From assembly GCA_000434215.1 (NCBI GenBank), contig HF999718.1:36772-46618 (forward strand): a stretch of 9,847 nt of DNA, given 5' to 3'. Under the pieces are notes generated by a model. It had not been told where the DNA came from. It did not search any database and saw nothing but the letters and a program-made list of their open reading frames with translations. This DNA comes from Bacteroides sp. CAG:144 (lineage in GTDB: Bacteria; Bacteroidota; Bacteroidia; Bacteroidales; UBA11471). Every line of letters begins with the position of its first letter. Positions within the stretch are counted from its first letter, which is position 1. The translations under genes and the position numbers were made by a program. Shown here piece after piece: positions 7,132-9,847 of this stretch.

Positions 7132-7169
7132 CTTTTCCTGAACTTATCCGATTAAAAAAAATATTATTG

Positions 7170-7192
7170 TACCTTTGTATGGTACAAAGGTA
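7170..7192. promoter_or_regulatory. palindrome of two opposed -7 boxes in the flippase/rsmA divergent region
   Basis: A perfect 10-bp inverted repeat: TACCTTTGTA at 7170-7179 and TACAAAGGTA at 7183-7192, separated by TGG. Each arm contains TACCTTTG, a consensus TAnnTTTG -7 box: on the plus strand at 7170-7177 pointing to rsmA, and on the minus strand at 7185-7192 pointing to the flippase-like gene. Expected starts (about 7184 plus, about 7178 minus) diverge by a few bases. Neither side has a recognisable TTTG -33 box at 19-21 bases, so the two promoters may be weak, activator-dependent, or the palindrome may instead be an operator. Confidence 0.55.
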
Positions 7193-7197
7193 AGTTT

Positions 7198-7230
7198 TTT
7201 TACGAAAATAGGCCCTCGGTCTTACCTTTA
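7198..7230 (+). promoter_or_regulatory. possible second promoter of rsmA
   Basis: TACCTTTA (7223-7230) matches TAnnTTTG in seven bases of the pattern, with a T-rich stretch (7195-7201) where the -33 box would sit. The predicted start near 7237 gives a leader of about 23 bases, closer to the leaders of the other genes here than the palindrome-derived start. Confidence 0.35.
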
Positions 7231-7259
7231 TAATTTACAGATCTAAAATAAAGCCATAA

Positions 7260-8048
7260 ATGCGCTCGCCCGTAAAACCTAAAAAATTTCTGGGACAACA
7301 TTTCTTGAAAGATATGGATATAGCCCGACGCATAGCCGAGACGATGATCGGGTATGCAGGCGTACCCATACTCGAAATAGGTCCGGGCACCGGTGTTCTC
7401 ACACGATTTCTTCTCTCAGCAGGCCATGATCTTACAGTGGTAGAAATAGACCGGGAATCGGTCGCTTATCTCCAAGCACACTTTCCCGAACTCGACAACC
7501 GCATTCTCGAAGAAGATTTCCTAAAATTGCGTCTCGATAAAACTTTTCCCGGGCGTTTCTGCGTCATCGGCAATTATCCTTACAACATATCGAGCCAAAT
7601 ATTTTTCAAAGTACTCGATTACAAAGACCTCATACCCTGTTGCAGCGGCATGATACAAAAAGAGGTCGCCGAGCGCATGGCTTCGGGACCGGGCAATAAA
7701 AATTACGGTATATTGAGCGTACTGATGCAGGCATGGTACGATATAGAATACCTGTTTACCGTACCAGAACATGTTTTCGAACCTCCGCCCAAAGTAAAAT
7801 CGGCGGTCATACGCATGACAAGAAACAAGGTTACCGATTTGGGGTGTAGCGAACAACTCTTCAAGCAGATTGTAAAAACAAGCTTCAACCAGCGGCGGAA
7901 AACATTGCGTAATTCCCTGAAACCGATACTCGGTAAAGAATGTCCGCTATACGAAAGCCCTATCTTTGACAAACGCCCCGAACAATTATCGGTAGACCAA
8001 TTTATTTCACTAACAAAAGAAATCGAAGTCGTTCTTCCCGTACAATAA
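7260..8048 (+). CDS. rsmA: 16S rRNA (adenine(1518)-N(6)/adenine(1519)-N(6))-dimethyltransferase
   Basis: Also called KsgA. It transfers four methyl groups from S-adenosylmethionine to two adjacent adenosines in helix 45 of 16S rRNA, late in 30S assembly. It has 262 residues (E. coli 273). Motifs in order are KPKKFLGQHFL (6-16, N-terminal rRNA/SAM contact), EIGPGTG (39-45, SAM motif I), EIDRE after strand 2, NYPYNIS (105-111, catalytic motif IV, usually NLPYNIS), and FNQRRKTLRNSL (209-220) in the C-terminal helical domain. The fit to the family is complete, and the ATG at 7260 gives the standard N-terminus. No Shine-Dalgarno sequence is seen in the leader. mgtE begins 9 bases after the stop, so the two are probably cotranscribed. 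The Leu-to-Tyr change in motif IV is the only visible departure from E. coli and keeps the catalytic Asn105. Confidence 0.97.
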   Translation: MRSPVKPKKFLGQHFLKDMDIARRIAETMIGYAGVPILEIGPGTGVLTRFLLSAGHDLTVVEIDRESVAYLQAHFPELDNRILEEDFLKLRLDKTFPGRFCVIGNYPYNISSQIFFKVLDYKDLIPCCSGMIQKEVAERMASGPGNKNYGILSVLMQAWYDIEYLFTVPEHVFEPPPKVKSAVIRMTRNKVTDLGCSEQLFKQIVKTSFNQRRKTLRNSLKPILGKECPLYESPIFDKRPEQLSVDQFISLTKEIEVVLPVQ

Positions 8049-8057
8049 CCTACCGAC

Positions 8058-9407
8058 ATGGATAAATTTACCGAAGAATATATCGAAAACATACGGAATA
8101 TCATTGCAGAAAACAATTCCGAACAGGCTCAGGAAATACTCAAAGATCTGCATCCTGCCGATATTGCCGAACTGTACCAAAATCTCGATCTCGAAGAGGC
8201 CGAATTCCTTTATAAATTACTCGACAAGGAAACGGCCGCCGATGTATTGATGGAACTCGATGAGGACGACCGTAAAAAACTCCTTAAAGAGATGCCGAGC
8301 GAAACCATCGCCAAAGAGTATATCGACCACCTCGATACCGACGATGCCGTAGACCTGATACGAGACCTCGATGAAGAAGCGCAGGAGGAGGTACTCTCCC
8401 ATATCAACGATGCCGAACAGGCCGGCGACATAGTCGACCTCCTGAAATACGACGAAAACACGGCCGGCGGTCTCATGGGAACCGAAATGGTTATCGTAAA
8501 CGAAAACTGGAGCATGCCCGAGTGTATGAAGGAAATGCGGCGCCAAGCCGAAGACATGGACGAGATATACTATGTGTATGTGGTAGACGATGACAACAAA
8601 CTGCGCGGGGTATTCCCTCTGAAAAAAATGATTACCCACCCCTCGGCTTCGAAGATAAAGCATGTCATGAAGAAAGACCCCGTCTCGGTACGTACCGACG
8701 ATACGATCGAGACAGTGGCCCAGACGATCGAAAAATATGACTTGGTCGCTTTGCCCGTCGTTGACAGCATAGGACGACTGGTAGGCCGCATCACCGTCGA
8801 CGACGTTATGGACGAAGTACGTGAACAGGCCGAACGCGATTACCAGTTGGCATCGGGTATCTCCCAAGATGTGGAAACGACCGATACCGTCCTTACACAA
8901 ACATCGGCCCGATTGCCGTGGTTGCTTATCGGTATGATAGGCGGTTTGGCCAACTCGGTCATCCTGGGTAATTTTGAGGGAAATTTCTCCATCAATCCGG
9001 CTATGGCCTTGTTTATTCCGCTTATCGGCGGTACGGGAGGAAACGTCGGCATACAATCATCGGCTATCATCGTACAGGGCCTTGCCAACAAATCGTTGTC
9101 GCTCAACCATGCCGGCAAACAGATTTTAAAAGAGCTGGGTGTTGCCATCATCAACGCTTGCACCATATCGGTACTGATATTTGCCGCCTGCTATTTTTTC
9201 CTCCTCGGCGGTGAAGCATTGACGATATGCGTCTCCCTTTCCCTATTTTCGGTCGTTATTTTCGCATCGATTTTCGGGACCTGCGTACCGATAGCTCTTG
9301 AAAAAATGAAACTCGACCCAGCCATTGCAACCGGGCCGTTCATCACGATCTCCAACGACATCATAGGCATGCTCATCTACATGGGGATATGTAACCTACT
9401 TCTATAA
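8058..9407 (+). CDS. mgtE: Magnesium transporter/channel MgtE
   Basis: Inner-membrane Mg2+-selective channel gated by intracellular Mg2+. It has 449 residues (Thermus MgtE 450). The acidic N-domain (about 1-135) consists of repeated helices rich in Asp/Glu, such as LHPADIAELYQNLDLEEAE. Two CBS domains follow (about 136-200 and 201-258). A connecting helix leads to a C-terminal domain of about five membrane segments (about 285-449). The pore signature PLIGGTGGNVGIQSSAIIVQ (GGTGGN at 324-329) and DPAIATGPFITISNDI with Asp420, equivalent to the Mg2+-binding pore Asp of Thermus MgtE (Asp432), are both intact. In the family the N and CBS domains bind Mg2+ and close the pore when cytosolic Mg2+ is high. 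No Shine-Dalgarno is seen (CCTACCGAC before the ATG). With 9 bases to rsmA, translational coupling or readthrough within an operon is likely. No Mg2+ riboswitch-like leader is visible. Confidence 0.95.
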   Translation: MDKFTEEYIENIRNIIAENNSEQAQEILKDLHPADIAELYQNLDLEEAEFLYKLLDKETAADVLMELDEDDRKKLLKEMPSETIAKEYIDHLDTDDAVDLIRDLDEEAQEEVLSHINDAEQAGDIVDLLKYDENTAGGLMGTEMVIVNENWSMPECMKEMRRQAEDMDEIYYVYVVDDDNKLRGVFPLKKMITHPSASKIKHVMKKDPVSVRTDDTIETVAQTIEKYDLVALPVVDSIGRLVGRITVDDVMDEVREQAERDYQLASGISQDVETTDTVLTQTSARLPWLLIGMIGGLANSVILGNFEGNFSINPAMALFIPLIGGTGGNVGIQSSAIIVQGLANKSLSLNHAGKQILKELGVAIINACTISVLIFAACYFFLLGGEALTICVSLSLFSVVIFASIFGTCVPIALEKMKLDPAIATGPFITISNDIIGMLIYMGICNLLL

Positions 9408-9431
9408 TCGTTTCTTTGCAATATATATGCA

Positions 9432-9461
9432 GAAATGGCTTCTCAGTTGAGAAGCCATTTC
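9432..9461. terminator. hairpin between convergent mgtE and dnaJ, probable terminator
   Basis: A perfect 13-bp stem, GAAATGGCTTCTC (9432-9444) with its complement at 9449-9461, and a four-base loop (AGTT). It is placed between two converging genes, 24 bases past the mgtE stop and 18 bases before the dnaJ end. The U-run is poor on both strands (stem ends in TTTC), so termination strength is uncertain. Confidence 0.65.
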
Positions 9462-9479
9462 CCTATGCAACCCGCCACA

Positions 9480-9847
9480 CTATTCAAACATGTGGCGCAA
9501 TTTACTGAATATACGGTCTTTTACAGACTTGCTGGGTGTGAAGCCGGGCGTTCGCAATTCTTCAATCTTCTTACGTTCCTCGGCCGTGAGACTTTCAGGA
9601 ACATATACCGAAAGATTAACCAACAAATCTCCCACACCATAACGATTGACCGACGGCAAACCTTTACCTCGCAACCGCAAAACTTTCCCCGGTTGCGTCC
9701 CTGGCTCGATTTTTACTTTCGCTTTACCGTCTATGGTAGGGACTTCGAGCGTACCGCCCAAAGCCGCAGTCGGAAAATCTATAAGTGCATTGTATATCAA
9801 ATCATTTTCATCTCGCAACAATTCGGGATGCGGCTCTTCCTGTACAA
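9480..9847 (-). CDS. dnaJ: Chaperone protein DnaJ (Hsp40), C-terminal part, 5' end beyond window
   Basis: Co-chaperone that delivers unfolded clients to DnaK and stimulates its ATPase. Only the last roughly 121 codons are present; the frame stays open to the right edge, reading [19 protein letters not shown] at the cut. The block [25 protein letters not shown] [17 protein letters not shown] and [22 protein letters not shown] is the DnaJ C-terminal substrate-binding domain [21 protein letters not shown] leads into the dimerisation tail, which ends in a short basic/aromatic segment (SKLRHMFE). The stop is TAG at 9480-9482. The J domain, Gly/Phe linker and zinc-finger repeats lie outside the window, so the alternative of a CbpA-type protein cannot be fully excluded, but the [19 protein letters not shown] wording fits DnaJ proper. 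The TTG at 9821 is internal and not a start. Confidence 0.93.
   Translation of the reverse strand, partial: VQEEPHPELLRDENDLIYNALIDFPTAALGGTLEVPTIDGKAKVKIEPGTQPGKVLRLRGKGLPSVNRYGVGDLLVNLSVYVPESLTAEERKKIEELRTPGFTPSKSVKDRIFSKLRHMFE

Noticed and set aside
8217..9056. 279-codon open frame on the minus strand
   Set aside because: Antisense shadow of mgtE, created by its Asp/Glu-rich codon pattern; no promoter and no known domain.
9480..9821. Short stand-alone protein starting at the TTG at 9821
   Set aside because: The same frame continues open to the right edge with DnaJ-conserved residues (EEPHPEL), so this is the C-terminal part of a longer dnaJ.
1..9847. CRISPR array, insertion sequence, prophage or defence system
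   Set aside because: There are no spaced short repeats and no transposase, integrase or phage-like frames. All gene-sized frames on the coding strands belong to recognised families.

Overview
This is an ordinary chromosomal window, almost certainly from the Bacteroidota and most likely order Bacteroidales. Three things point there. First, the promoter boxes upstream of most genes read TAnnTTTG, the -7 element of the Bacteroidetes primary sigma factor, several with a TTTG-like box about 20 bases upstream. Second, most starts lack a Shine-Dalgarno sequence. Third, the proteins match Bacteroidales forms, for example ribosomal protein S16 with a long charged tail and tRNA genes without encoded CCA. 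No mobile element, CRISPR array, prophage or foreign-looking gene was seen.

Layout. 1-495 (minus) is rpsP, cut by the left edge. It diverges across about 210 bases from a patatin-type phospholipase with a C-terminal outer-membrane barrel (709-2997, plus). Next come two identical tRNA-Arg(ACG) genes (3119-3192 and 3236-3309) with their own promoter and a strong 16-bp terminator hairpin. mnmA, the tRNA U34 2-thiolase (3510-4577, plus), follows. It converges on pepD (4636-6099, minus) across a symmetrical bidirectional terminator. pepD lies 33 bases downstream of a membrane-protein gene of the LPG-synthase-TM/flippase-like family (6133-7131, minus, TTG start), probably in one operon. Divergent from it are rsmA/ksgA (7260-8048) and mgtE (8058-9407), 9 bases apart and probably cotranscribed. 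A hairpin separates mgtE from the convergent C-terminal part of dnaJ (9480 to the right edge, minus).

Much of the window serves translation and protein quality: a ribosomal protein, tRNAs, tRNA thiolation, rRNA dimethylation, dipeptide recycling and a DnaJ chaperone. Envelope functions are added (PlpD-like patatin, flippase-like membrane protein, Mg2+ channel). Mg2+ uptake beside a ribosome-assembly methyltransferase makes physiological sense, but the link is inference.

I found no convincing undescribed system. The points most worth a second look are a perfect palindrome made of two opposed -7 boxes between the flippase-like gene and rsmA, a compensated change in the tRNA-Arg elbow pair (A19-U56 in place of G19-C56), and the type Vd-like patatin.
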